Assembly (NCBI RefSeq): GCF_001905345.1
Contig: NZ_LFBV01000002.1
Span: 558,001-622,000 of the forward strand
DNA: 64,000 nucleotides
From: Streptomyces uncialis
GTDB lineage: Bacteria; Actinomycetota; Actinomycetes; Streptomycetales; Streptomycetaceae
Direction of reading: 5' to 3'
Of the stretch, positions 1-8,104 are shown one piece after another. Under the pieces are notes generated by a model. It saw only the letters and a program-made list of their open reading frames with translations. It was not told the DNA's origin and did no database searches. Positions within the stretch are counted from its first letter, which is position 1; every line of letters starts with the position of its first letter. A program made the position numbers and the translations under genes.

Positions 1-416
1 ATATCCGGAGCGACCAGCATCTGCGCTGGGACGAGCAGAATCTCTATCTGGCCGGAACCCAGACCGGCTGGCCCACGGTCAGCACTCCGCATTTGGACGA
101 CCTGCTGCGTTATCCGGGCATCAACAATCCGCGCACCTTCGTCGACCGCGGCATTCCGCTGCCGTTCGACAACGGGGCGATGGCCGACATCGACAGGTGG
201 GTGCGTGAGGAATCCTCCGAGATGATCTACATCTACGGGAAGACCGACCCGGTGAGCGCCGAGGGCTTCCGGGTCGACGGTGGCAGCCGGGACTCGAAGG
301 TCTATGTCGGGACCAAGGGCGGGCTCGCCTTCCTGACCCCGGCGGAGCAGCAGGAGTTCACCGCAAAGCTGAAGCGGTGGGCCGGGGTGGCGGACCAGCC
401 GCCCGCGACCGGCTGA
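1..416 (+). CDS. C-terminal part of a secreted S37 (PS-10)-like peptidase, cut by window edge
   Basis: The reading frame is open from base 3 to a TGA at 414-416, so 137 residues of the C-terminus are visible and the start lies outside the window. The piece has the feel of the PS-10/S37 prolyl tripeptidyl aminopeptidase family: a WDEQNLYLAG-type segment, then MIYIYGKTDPVSAEGF, which corresponds to the strand and loop carrying the acid residue in alpha/beta-hydrolase peptidases, and a closing amphipathic helix ending in LKRWAG. Members are exported enzymes that release N-terminal peptides from proteins. In relatives I recall, a GGNHG-like loop carrying the catalytic His follows about 20 residues after the acid; here that place reads GTKGGLAF, with no His. 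It could therefore be an inactive homologue. The family call is moderate because the nucleophile region is not visible. Confidence 0.6.
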   Translation, partial: IRSDQHLRWDEQNLYLAGTQTGWPTVSTPHLDDLLRYPGINNPRTFVDRGIPLPFDNGAMADIDRWVREESSEMIYIYGKTDPVSAEGFRVDGGSRDSKVYVGTKGGLAFLTPAEQQEFTAKLKRWAGVADQPPATG

Positions 417-978
417 GACAGCACCGGACCCCCGCGAGCCCCGCCCCGCGTTTCGGGACCGGAGCCGCGTGAGCCCCGCCCCGCGTTCAGGACCGGTGAC
501 CCGCGTGAGCCTGTCCTGCGTCAAGGACCGGACCTCGTGAACCCTGCCCGTACCCGGTCCTGAACGCGTGACCCGCGCCCGCCGCGCGCTTCCAGCCCGG
601 CGGGCGCGGCGCCTTTCCCGCGGCGGCGTCCTGCGGGTTCCCCGCGGCGGCATTCCCGCGGACTCCCCCGGCCCCTTCCCGCACGGTCGGATCAGCGGCC
701 CGGGCCGTGGCGGCATTCCGCCAGCCTCGTCCCGGCATTTCGGACCTGCCGGGCGCCGCACGGGTGAGGGGCGGTACCGATCCGGCCACCCGAGGTCACC
801 GTGTCCGCGCTCCGGCCCGAACGACCCTCTTCCCCTGGCGGCGGATCACCCCACGGCCACGCGCTTCACGCCGCCGGGCAGGCCGGCGGTGACGCCTGAA
901 GGGAAGATCAACAACGGTGCCGAGCTGCCATAGAGTGCCCCTGCTCAATGATCACATGTCCATACAGGGAGGGATTGA
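417..978. other. 562-nt intergenic region with a repetitive, structured first third
   Basis: No convincing gene is seen. Bases 417-567 hold three to four degenerate copies of a unit of about 35 nt centred on GCCCCGCCCCGCGTT and AGGACCGG. Open frames across 487-933 are rich in Arg, Pro and Gly and lack a plausible ribosome binding site. The promoter of the downstream nuclease gene should lie within roughly the last 80 nt; the ribosome binding site is GGGAGG just before 979. Confidence 0.6.
483..567. repeat. 14-bp perfect inverted repeat with a 57-nt spacer
   Basis: GCGTTCAGGACCGG at 483-496 is the exact reverse complement of CCGGTCCTGAACGC at 554-567. It lies about 70 nt after the peptidase stop codon and could form a long branched hairpin acting as a terminator or a 3-prime stability element. 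It also overlaps the degenerate direct repeats of this region. Confidence 0.55.
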
Positions 979-2535
979 ATGCACCGTTTCCTCAGATCGC
1001 TCGCGGCTCTTTGCGCCGCGATGGTCGGGTTCCAGATGTTCCTGGCTCCACCGGCGAGCGCCACGGAGGTGTCGGAGGACGCCGCGGCCATCGCGAAGTC
1101 GGCCGGGCAGAAGTGGGCCCTGAAGTCGCTGGCGAACGGCATGTATGTGTCGGTGGGCCTCAACGACGCCGGCGCCCAGGAGTGGCGGATGCGGGCCATG
1201 ACCGGCACAGCGCCCGGCTCATGGGAGCGCTTCACCCTGCACACGAACCACGCGGCCAAGACGGTCGGTTTCCGGTCCGAGATCACCGGATTCTTCGCCA
1301 CGGCCGAGTTCTCGGACCCCGGCGACCAGAAGGGGAAGCTCCGGGCCAGGGGTGTCCGGCTCGGGCACTGGCAGCAGTTCACCCCCGGTTACACCGCCGA
1401 GGCGCCGCCCGCGGGATCGCCCGCCGGGTCGGTCGTCCTGACCCTGCGGGCCAGCGAGAAGGCCGCGGACGACCCGACCGCCACTCCGGAGCAGCGTGCG
1501 CTGAAGTACGTCTCCGCCAATGCGGGCCCCGGCGGCGACGGTCTGCTGCGGGCCCGCGCCGACTCGGCCGGTTCCTGGGAGAAGTTCGTGCTGGAGCCGG
1601 TGGTCGGCGCGATCAGCGCCGATCCGCCGACGGCGGGTGCCGCTCCGGCCTCCGGTCTCGACGTGATGTCCTGGAACATGTGCGCGAACAACAAGAACTG
1701 CACGAAGTGGAGCGGCGGCCTCGCCGGTTACGAGGAGCTGAACACCGAGCTGAAGGGCCGGCTGGCGAACTCGGCGAGCGGCCATCTGCCCGACGTCGTC
1801 TTCCTTCAGGAGTTCTGCGAGAAGCACGCCAAGCGGGTCGAGCTGATGCTGGAGCAGCCGGTGACCCAGGGCGGGACCGGAGTCGAGTGGGACGTCCGGT
1901 TCGCTCCCCTCCATCACCGGACGAACGGCCCGCTGATCCAGAAGCAGTGCCAGATCACCGACACCGGCGGCAATACGGTGGCCGACCGAGGCTCCTACGG
2001 GGTCGCGATCGCCGTCCCCGAGGAGAACGTCTGGTACGAGCGGCACGATCTGCCCTCCCCCGACGGGAAGGAACAGCGTACGGCGATCTGCGCGGCCGTC
2101 CCGTCCCGCGCCGTCATGGCGTGCAACGCGCACTTCAGTTCCGGTGGGGGCGACAACTCCGACGACCAGTCGGGGGCGGCGCGCACGAAGCAGGCCGCTG
2201 CGCTGCTGGGCATCGTCGGGCAGTACGAGCAGAAGGGGTACCGGGTGGTCTTCGGCGGTGACCTCAACTCCGTACCGACGGACTCCATGTCCTCGGACAC
2301 CCCCAAGGACATCCTCACCCAGACCTATACCCGGTACCGCGAGTGCGACGAGGGGTACTGGGCGGCGCGGCCGTTCGACGGGCGGGCGACGAAGCCGTTC
2401 GACACCCGGTCCATCAAGATCGACTACATCTTCGCCCCGGACAGCGCGCCGATCGACGCGTGCATGGTCACTCCGGACGCCGGGAAGTCGGACCACTACC
2501 CGATCCACGGCCGGGTGAATCTGCCCGCCACCTGA
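979..2535 (+). CDS. Secreted endonuclease/exonuclease/phosphatase-fold protein with N-terminal beta-trefoil-like domain
   Basis: The 518-residue product starts at an ATG with GGGAGG upstream. A signal peptide covers residues 1-29 (hydrophobic core LRSLAALCAAMVGFQMFLA, then PPASA). Residues of about 45-215 hold two similar segments built around YVSVG and YVSANAG plus W-x-x-F motifs, like fascin or ricin-type beta-trefoil carbohydrate- or actin-binding modules. From about residue 228 the EEP fold follows: DVMSWNMCANN (metal Asn), VFLQEFCE (metal Glu near 277), GGDLNSVP near 429, and SDHYPIHG near 504 with the catalytic Asp-His. All expected metal and catalytic residues are present, so it is probably an active extracellular nuclease or phosphodiesterase; the substrate (DNA, RNA or sphingomyelin-type lipid) cannot be read from sequence. 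Extra cysteines (MCANNKNC, EFCEKH) suggest disulfides. Confidence 0.85.
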   Translation: MHRFLRSLAALCAAMVGFQMFLAPPASATEVSEDAAAIAKSAGQKWALKSLANGMYVSVGLNDAGAQEWRMRAMTGTAPGSWERFTLHTNHAAKTVGFRSEITGFFATAEFSDPGDQKGKLRARGVRLGHWQQFTPGYTAEAPPAGSPAGSVVLTLRASEKAADDPTATPEQRALKYVSANAGPGGDGLLRARADSAGSWEKFVLEPVVGAISADPPTAGAAPASGLDVMSWNMCANNKNCTKWSGGLAGYEELNTELKGRLANSASGHLPDVVFLQEFCEKHAKRVELMLEQPVTQGGTGVEWDVRFAPLHHRTNGPLIQKQCQITDTGGNTVADRGSYGVAIAVPEENVWYERHDLPSPDGKEQRTAICAAVPSRAVMACNAHFSSGGGDNSDDQSGAARTKQAAALLGIVGQYEQKGYRVVFGGDLNSVPTDSMSSDTPKDILTQTYTRYRECDEGYWAARPFDGRATKPFDTRSIKIDYIFAPDSAPIDACMVTPDAGKSDHYPIHGRVNLPAT

Positions 2536-2542
2536 CGGGCCG

Positions 2543-2581
2543 GGGTTCCCGTACGGCGTGGGCCGCGCGGTACGGGAACCC
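2543..2581. terminator. Bidirectional hairpin terminator between convergent genes
   Basis: GGGTTCCCGTAC (2543-2554) pairs perfectly with GTACGGGAACCC (2570-2581) across a GC-rich 15-nt loop. It lies eight bases after the nuclease stop and upstream of the converging RNase H gene end, so it can serve both transcripts. There is no U-tract, as is usual in Streptomyces. Confidence 0.75.
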
Positions 2582-2643
2582 GGGAACCCCGGTCCTTGGG
2601 GCGGGCCACGGCTGAGCCGGGCGCCGCCTTCGAGTCGCCCGGT

Positions 2644-3357
2644 TCAGCGGTCCCCGGCGCCCTGTTCCGTCGCCGGACAGCCCGGGTGGCCCCAGCCCTT
2701 GCCGAGCTTCGTGATCTTGCTTCCGGCCGGGTATCCGGTCCCGCAGGGGCATCGCCCTGCAAACTTGGCCGTGATGGTCGGGGCGCCGCCCGTGGAACCG
2801 CTGCCGCGCTTGCGCTGGGCGGGGGCCTTGCGCTTGGCGCGGGGCGGCGCACCGGCCCGTTCCGGTGCGGGGACCGGCAGCTCGTGGTGGCCGAGCGCGG
2901 TCCCGGCGGGTTCCTGGGTTCCGGCCGCGTCGCTCGCGGCCTGGTCGGCGATGGCGTTCAGAGGATCGCCGTCCTGCTGGTGCGCGGGGACGTACACGAG
3001 TTCCACGTCCCGGCCGCTCAGCAGGGTGTCGATCCGCTCCACGAGCTCACGGTTGGCGACCGGGCCGCCGCCCGAGGTCCGCCAGCCGTTGCGCTTCCAG
3101 CCGGGCAGCCACTGGGTGACCGCCTTCATGGCGTACTGGGAGTCCATCCGGACCTCCAGCGGGGTGCCGGGAGGGGTGGCCTCCAGAAGGCGTTCCAGGG
3201 CGGTGAGCTCGGCGACGTTGTTCGTGGCGGTACCGAGCGGCCCGGACTCCCAGCGCTGCGGGCGCCCTTGCTCATCGGCGGCCACCCAGGCCCATCCGGC
3301 TCTGCCCGGGTTCCCCTTCGACGATCCGTCTGCGGCGGCGATGATGCGGTCGTTCAT
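2644..3357 (-). CDS. RNase HI-family protein with basic C-terminal extension
   Basis: The product is 237 residues from the ATG at 3357; another ATG four codons upstream (3369) is possible, and the open frame extends to 3528 only through Arg/Pro-rich noncoding-like sequence. Residues 1-140 form an RNase H domain: ADGSSKGNPGRAGW gives the first catalytic Asp, VAELTALERLL the Glu, RMDSQYAMKAV the second Asp, and NAIADQAASDA the last Asp. RNase HI cleaves the RNA strand of RNA-DNA hybrids. The handle region is short (WKRNGWRTSGGG). The C-terminal 90 residues are Lys/Arg/Pro-rich and end in a compact AKFAGRCPCGTGYPAGSKI segment that looks like a small zinc-binding nucleic-acid motif (C-P-C plus a later HPGCP). 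That tail resembles those of actinobacterial RNase H-like proteins, but its role is unknown. Confidence 0.85.
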   Translation of the reverse strand: MNDRIIAAADGSSKGNPGRAGWAWVAADEQGRPQRWESGPLGTATNNVAELTALERLLEATPPGTPLEVRMDSQYAMKAVTQWLPGWKRNGWRTSGGGPVANRELVERIDTLLSGRDVELVYVPAHQQDGDPLNAIADQAASDAAGTQEPAGTALGHHELPVPAPERAGAPPRAKRKAPAQRKRGSGSTGGAPTITAKFAGRCPCGTGYPAGSKITKLGKGWGHPGCPATEQGAGDR

Positions 3358-3817
3358 GGCCCCGATCATGCCAGGTACGGAACGTACGGCGTCCCGGGCG
3401 CCGACCGGGTACGCAGGGTCGCCGCCCGCCCACGCCCGCGCCGGCCTGCGTACCCGCGCGACCCGCCCTGCTGGTACCCACGCCACCCGCCCTCCCGGTG
3501 CCCGCACCCGACTCACCGCCGTACCCACGCGAGCCGCTCCGCCGATACCCGTGCCGCACCGCCCGCCCGGCGCCCGCGTGGCAGTGGCGGGGGCCGGGGG
3601 CAGCCGGGCGGCACCCGGTGCGGCCGGTCCGGCTCGCCGGGACGGGCATCATGGACGTCGGACCGGACCCGCCGCTGATCAGCGGCAGCGGGCGACGTGT
3701 GCTGGAGGAGCAGATGGCCGACCACCCCGGGTATGCCGGGCCCACCGCCCGTAGCGGCGGTTCCGTACCCCGGTCACCGCGCGGACCCGCCGCTCCGGGA
3801 CACCGGAGGACGGCCCG
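3358..3817. other. Divergent intergenic region with a 16-bp palindrome
   Basis: 460 nt separate the RNase H gene (leftward) and the hydrolase gene (rightward). It should hold both promoters. The stretch 3420-3560 is a run of degenerate GTACCC(A/G)CG(C/A)-type repeats. No ORF with good codon pattern was found. Confidence 0.5.
3671..3686. promoter_or_regulatory. Perfect 16-bp palindrome, possible operator
   Basis: GCCGCTGATCAGCGGC is a perfect palindrome placed 132 nt before the alpha/beta hydrolase start and about 310 nt before the RNase H start. Its form suits a homodimeric regulator, but no regulator gene is adjacent and it could be chance in GC-rich DNA. Confidence 0.35.
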
Positions 3818-4624
3818 ATGAGCGCGGCGGCGGAGCCGGACCGTGTGAACCCCGGGGGCGACGGCCCGGCGGACGGCGACGAGGCGAGCGGCGACGTGGA
3901 TGCCCGTGGCGGGGCGGGTGCGTTGGTGATCCGACGGGCACCGACGGAACCCCGGGCCGCCGTCCTCCTTCTGCACGGCGGCCGGGAGGAGGCGCTGGAG
4001 CCACCGCCCCTGATGAACCTTCCCGCCGTGCGCATGCGGCCGTTCGCTTCGGATCTCGTCCGCGCGACCTCCCAGGAGCGGGTCCTGATCGGCCGGGTGC
4101 GCTATCGGCACCGCGGCTGGAACGGCCCCCGCGAGGACGCCGTCCACGACGCGCGGCGCGCGCTGCGGGCGCTGCTGGACGCGACCGGACCTGTTCCCGT
4201 GGTGCTGGTGGGTCACTCCATGGGAGCCCGCGCCGCCCTGCGGGTGGCGGGCGACGATCCGCAAGTACGCGGAGTGGTGGTGCTGGCCCCTTGGTGCCCG
4301 CCGGGCGAGTCCGTCGGGCAGCTCCGCGACCGGATGGTGGCCGCCCTGCACGACCCGGCGGACCGGGTGACCCAGGCCGCGCAGACCTGGGAGCATCTGA
4401 CGCGCGCGAGCGCGGCGGGCGCCCGGACCCTGGGTATCCGGATGCCCGGAGGGGGTCACGCGATGCTGCGTGACGCCCGCACCTGGCAGCGGATCGCCAC
4501 CTCGCTCACCCTGGGAATGCTCGGCCTGGCCCCGCTACCGGACCCCCTGGCACGCCAGGACCACTCGAACGCAACGTATATGACGGCCAGTCAGGTACTC
4601 GCGGAGACCGGCGACAGGCCCTGA
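3818..4624 (+). CDS. Alpha/beta hydrolase (dienelactone hydrolase-like)
   Basis: The product is 268 residues. After about 35 low-complexity residues the fold starts with AAVLLLHGGREE (oxyanion HGG motif). The nucleophile elbow is VVLVGHSMGARAAL near residue 130 (GHSMG). VVVLAPWCPPGESVGQL follows the next strand, and the likely catalytic His is in MPGGGHAMLRD near residue 212. The RY-RHRGWNG segment between strand 3 and the elbow is common in small cytosolic alpha/beta hydrolases. No signal peptide is seen. The gene stands alone between a palindromic intergenic region and a B12 riboswitch. The substrate cannot be predicted. Confidence 0.8.
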   Translation: MSAAAEPDRVNPGGDGPADGDEASGDVDARGGAGALVIRRAPTEPRAAVLLLHGGREEALEPPPLMNLPAVRMRPFASDLVRATSQERVLIGRVRYRHRGWNGPREDAVHDARRALRALLDATGPVPVVLVGHSMGARAALRVAGDDPQVRGVVVLAPWCPPGESVGQLRDRMVAALHDPADRVTQAAQTWEHLTRASAAGARTLGIRMPGGGHAMLRDARTWQRIATSLTLGMLGLAPLPDPLARQDHSNATYMTASQVLAETGDRP

Positions 4625-4749
4625 CCCTCCCGGCCGGAGACGCGCGGAGGGCCGCTCCGAGGCGGGCCGATGCCTACCGCGTCGCGGCGGCCGGAGCGTG
4701 ACGTGAGCGGTACCGATCGTCCTCGGCGACCGCCGCACGGCAGCGAGCC

Positions 4750-4900
4750 AGGTCACCTTGACGCTGTCTTCGTCCGCGTGTTCCAATCCGGCTGATAAGC
4801 AGTCAACTTCAGGGAAAGCCGGTCGAAGTCCGGCGCTGACCCGCAACCGTAGGCCCGGCGGCAGCCGGGTGAGCCGGAATGCCTGAGGTGGCAGATTCCA
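4750..4900 (+). promoter_or_regulatory. Cobalamin (B12) riboswitch upstream of ECF transporter operon
   Basis: The conserved core is clear: AGGGAAagCCGG at 4811-4822, AAGTCCGG, then CTGACCCGCAACCGT (B12-box region) and GAGCCGGAATGCCTG at about 4871-4885. This is the adenosylcobalamin riboswitch pattern; the 5-prime boundary is approximate. In bacteria it represses downstream genes when cobalamin is plentiful, which fits control of a vitamin uptake system. The next good start codon is about 340 nt farther at 5244, so the leader is unusually long. Confidence 0.88.
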
Positions 4901-5243
4901 GCGAGAAGCGCCGTCGCGGACTACGGCGTGGTCGACCGGCGTTCCCCTGCGGCACACCCAGGGAGCCGCCCTCCGCCACGTCCTGCCGCTCGGGGAAGCG
5001 ACGAGGGGCCGGGGTGGAGACGGACAGACGGACACGACGGAAACGGCGGACGGGTCCCGCCGTACGAAGCGCGGCGATGTCCCCTGCCGACGGTACGACC
5101 ACCACCCCGGTCCGCACCGCCCCCGCCCGTACCACCCGGGTCCGTACCACCCGGGTCAGGGACGCCCGGGTCCGTACCGCCCATGTCGGCACCGCCCGTA
5201 CGGCGCTCGCCACGGCCGGACCCCGCCGCGGCGAGCGGGACCG
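4901..5243 (+). other. Long leader between riboswitch and transporter; no firm gene
   Basis: An open frame (4879-5247) overlaps the next start by ATGA, and an internal ATG at 5077 would give 56 residues ending in the same overlap, but composition is Arg/Thr-rich, there is no convincing ribosome binding site, and most of it is a degenerate repeat. It is most likely noncoding leader or the remnant of a lost gene. Confidence 0.5.
5098..5205 (+). repeat. Degenerate 15-nt tandem repeats
   Basis: Units close to GTCCGTACCACCCGG recur at a 15-nt spacing, with GTACCGCCC variants toward the 3-prime end. If translated in the 4879-5247 frame they would read as R-T-T-R-V-like pentapeptides. They sit in the riboswitch-controlled leader just before the transporter. 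Confidence 0.6.
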
Positions 5244-6458
5244 ATGACCGCATCCTCCGGCCCCGCACCCGACGCGCGTACCCCCGGTGCCCGAAAGCCC
5301 GCCGCTCGTAGGCTCGTTGGGGAACCGGACCCGGGCGGGCGCCGGTTGCCCCGTACCCTGCACCCGGTGGCCTGGTGGATCTGGGCCCTCGCGCTCGCCA
5401 CCGCCGTCAGCCGCACCAACAATCCGCTGTTGCTGTTCCTCGTACTCGCGGTGCTCGGGTACGTGATCACCGCGCGGCGCACCGAGGCGCCGTGGGCCCG
5501 CGGCTTCAAGTACTACCTCTATCTCGCGCTGATCGTCGTCGCGATCAGGGTCGTGTTCCGCGCGGTGTTCGCGACCGGCATCACGCCCGACGACCACTTC
5601 CTGTTCTCCCTGCCCCGTATCCCGACCCCCGACTGGTACGCAGGGATCGAGATCGGCGGCCCCGTCTCCCTGGAGGCGCTGCTGTCCGCCGCCACCGACG
5701 GACTGCGCATCGCCTGCATGCTGTGCTGCATCGGCGCGGCCAACACCCTCGCCAACCCCAAACGCGCGCTGCGCGTGCTGCCCGGGGCCCTGTACGAACT
5801 CGGGGTCGCCGTCACCGTGTCGCTCAGTGTCGCCCCGCAGCTCGTGCAGAGCGTGCAGCGTGTGCACCGGGCCAAGCGGTTGCGCGCGGGCCGCGCCAAG
5901 GGCCTGGGCGCGCTGCGCGGCATCGTCGTCCCGGTGCTGGAGGACGCGCTGGAACGCTCGCTGCGGCTGGCCGCGGCGATGGATTCCCGCGGCTACGGCC
6001 GGGCCGGTACGGCCACCCGGGCGTCCCGGCGGATCACCGGGGGGCTGATGCTGGCGGGTATGTGCGGTCTGTGCGCCGGTGCGTACGGGCTGCTCGACGC
6101 GACCGCGCCCCGGGTGCTCGGGCTGCCCGCGATGGCGGCGGGGGCGCTGCTGTGCGTCGCCGGTCTGCGGATGGGCGGGCGGCGGGTCACCCGGACGACC
6201 TACCGTCCGGACCCGTGGCGGTTCGCGGAGTGGGCGGTGGCCGGGTGCGGTGTGCTGTCGGCCGTCGTCCTGTTCGGCGGCGCCGGGTTCGACGCCGCCG
6301 CGCTGAACCCGTCGATCTATCCGCTGAGCTGGCCCACGCTGCCGCTCGTCCCGGCGGGCGCGATCCTGCTCGCGGGGGCCGCCGGATTCCTGTCACCGCC
6401 GCCGAGGGCACCCGTTCCGCCGTCCGTCCCGTCCCCGCGCAGCGAGGCAGTCACGTGA
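5244..6458 (+). CDS. ECF transporter transmembrane (T) component, CbiQ family
   Basis: The product is 404 residues, with a proline-rich N-terminus and then at least five hydrophobic segments (WWIWALALATAVSRTNNPLLLFLVLAVLGYVI, YYLYLALIVVAIRVVF, ACMLCCIGAANTLA, GLMLAGMCGLCAGAYGLL, GVLSAVVLFGGAGF). The cytosolic loop holds RAKRLRAGRAKGLGALRG and AAAMDSRGYGRAGT, the Ala-Arg-Gly coupling motifs of EcfT/CbiQ proteins that contact the ATPases. It couples ATP hydrolysis to movement of the substrate-binding S component. It lies behind a cobalamin riboswitch, overlaps the next gene by 4 nt (GTGA), and so is the first gene of a T-A-S operon. Cobalamin or a precursor is the likely substrate; the inference rests on the riboswitch. 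Confidence 0.88.
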   Translation: MTASSGPAPDARTPGARKPAARRLVGEPDPGGRRLPRTLHPVAWWIWALALATAVSRTNNPLLLFLVLAVLGYVITARRTEAPWARGFKYYLYLALIVVAIRVVFRAVFATGITPDDHFLFSLPRIPTPDWYAGIEIGGPVSLEALLSAATDGLRIACMLCCIGAANTLANPKRALRVLPGALYELGVAVTVSLSVAPQLVQSVQRVHRAKRLRAGRAKGLGALRGIVVPVLEDALERSLRLAAAMDSRGYGRAGTATRASRRITGGLMLAGMCGLCAGAYGLLDATAPRVLGLPAMAAGALLCVAGLRMGGRRVTRTTYRPDPWRFAEWAVAGCGVLSAVVLFGGAGFDAAALNPSIYPLSWPTLPLVPAGAILLAGAAGFLSPPPRAPVPPSVPSPRSEAVT

Positions 6459-8104
6459 TCACCTTCGACGAGGTCAGTGTCCATTACGAGGACATGGCGG
6501 AGCCCGTGCTGCGCGATGTCGGTCTGACGGTGGACGAGGGTGAGCTGTGTCTGGTCGTCGGGCACACCGGGGTCGGCAAGTCGACGCTGCTCGGCGCCGT
6601 CAACGGCCTGGTGCCGCACTTCACCGGCGGCACCCTGTACGGGCGGGTCACGGTCGACGGCCGTGACACCGCGGACCATCCGCCGCGTGAACTCGCCGAT
6701 GTGGTGGGCGTGGTGGGCCAGGACCCGCTGGACGGTTTCGTGACCGACACCGTCGAGGAGGAACTGGCCTACGCGATGGAGCAGTTGGCCGTACCGCCCG
6801 CCACCATGCGCAAGCGCGTGGAGGAGACCCTGGATCTGCTGGGGCTGGCCGATCTGCGGCATCGCGCCCTGTACGAGCTCTCGGGCGGCCAGCAGCAGCG
6901 CGTCGCCATCGGTTCCGTCCTCACCGCGCATCCCCGTGTCCTCGTCCTGGACGAACCCACCTCGGCGCTGGACCCATCGGCGGCGGAAGAGGTGCTTTCG
7001 GCGGTCACCCGGCTCGTGCATGACCTCGGGGTGACCGTGCTGATCGCGGAGCACCGTCTCGAACGTGTCATCCAGTACGCGGACCGGGTCATCCATCTCC
7101 CGGGCGGGGGCCGGGTGGTGGCCGGGCGGCCCGACGAGGTGTTCCGTACGTCGTCCATCGCGCCGCCGATCGTGGAGCTGGGGCGGACCGCCGGGTGGGA
7201 CCCGCTGCCGCTGTCCATCCGGGACGCCCGCCGCAAGGCCGCTCCGCTGCGGACCCGGCTCGCCGACGCGCCCCCGCCGCCCGCCCGGCCGGAGGTCCCG
7301 GCCGTGGGCCCGCCGCTGCTGACGGCGCGCGGTATCACCGTGAGCTACGACCGGGTGCCCGCCGTCCGGGAGGTCGGCCTCGAACTCCACGGCGGCCGGG
7401 TCACCGCCCTGATGGGCCGCAACGGTTCCGGGAAGTCCTCCCTGTTGTGGGCGCTCCAGGGTTCCGGGCCACGGTCGGGCGGGACGGTACGGGTCACGGC
7501 GGCCGACGGCGGGAAGGGGGGCGATCCCCGCGATCTGTCCCCGGCCGACGCGCGCCGGCTGGTGGGGCTGGTTCCGCAGACGCCGACCGATCTGCTGTAT
7601 CTGGAGAGCGTCGAGCAGGAACTCGCCCAGGCCGACCGGGAGTCCTTCACCCTGGGGAAGGATGTCCACGCGCGGGCCGTCCTCGACCGGCTCGCCCCGG
7701 GGATCGACGGCGCCACCCATCCGAGGGATCTGTCCGAGGGGCAGAAGCTGGCCCTGGTCCTGGCGATCCAGCTCACCGCGGCCCCCCGGGTGGTGCTGCT
7801 GGACGAGCCGACGCGCGGACTCGACTACCGGGCCAAGACCGAGCTGATCCGTGTCGTCGACGCTCTCGCGGCCGAGGGGCGGGCGGTGGTGATCTCCACG
7901 CACGACGTGGAGTTCGTCGCCCGCGCCGCCGACCGGGTCGTGGTGATGGCCGAGGGCGACATCGTGGCGGACGGTCCGACCGCCGATGTCATCGTGGCCT
8001 CGCCCGTCTTCGCCCCGCAGGTCGCGAAGATCCTCGCGCCGCTCCCCTATCTCACGGTCGCGCAGGTGGCCGCGGCCCTCCCCGACGACGAGGCGGACTC
8101 ATGA
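6455..8104 (+). CDS. ECF transporter ATP-binding protein with two fused ABC domains
   Basis: The GTG at 6455 overlaps the T-component stop; the frame is open farther upstream only as a shadow of that gene. The 549-residue product has two nucleotide-binding domains. Domain 1: Walker A GHTGVGKST near residue 36, signature LSGGQQQRVAIG, Walker B VLVLDEPTSALD, His switch AEHRLE. Domain 2 (from about residue 285): Walker A GRNGSGKSS, signature LSEGQKLALVLA, Walker B VVLLDEPTRGLD, His switch STHDVEFVA. The tandem arrangement corresponds to a fused EcfA/EcfA-prime pair. It energises the T and S components encoded on either side. The final codons overlap the S-component ATG. Confidence 0.92.
   Translation: MITFDEVSVHYEDMAEPVLRDVGLTVDEGELCLVVGHTGVGKSTLLGAVNGLVPHFTGGTLYGRVTVDGRDTADHPPRELADVVGVVGQDPLDGFVTDTVEEELAYAMEQLAVPPATMRKRVEETLDLLGLADLRHRALYELSGGQQQRVAIGSVLTAHPRVLVLDEPTSALDPSAAEEVLSAVTRLVHDLGVTVLIAEHRLERVIQYADRVIHLPGGGRVVAGRPDEVFRTSSIAPPIVELGRTAGWDPLPLSIRDARRKAAPLRTRLADAPPPPARPEVPAVGPPLLTARGITVSYDRVPAVREVGLELHGGRVTALMGRNGSGKSSLLWALQGSGPRSGGTVRVTAADGGKGGDPRDLSPADARRLVGLVPQTPTDLLYLESVEQELAQADRESFTLGKDVHARAVLDRLAPGIDGATHPRDLSEGQKLALVLAIQLTAAPRVVLLDEPTRGLDYRAKTELIRVVDALAAEGRAVVISTHDVEFVARAADRVVVMAEGDIVADGPTADVIVASPVFAPQVAKILAPLPYLTVAQVAAALPDDEADS

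Noticed and set aside
568..933. Open frame of 121 residues between peptidase and nuclease genes
   Set aside because: Arg/Pro/Gly-rich, no ribosome binding site, overlaps other frames of equal quality; typical GC-rich noncoding pattern.
4879..5247. 122-residue ORF between the B12 riboswitch and the ECF T component
   Set aside because: Its start lies inside the riboswitch core and much of it is 15-nt repeats; no domain is visible. It is kept only as a leader note.
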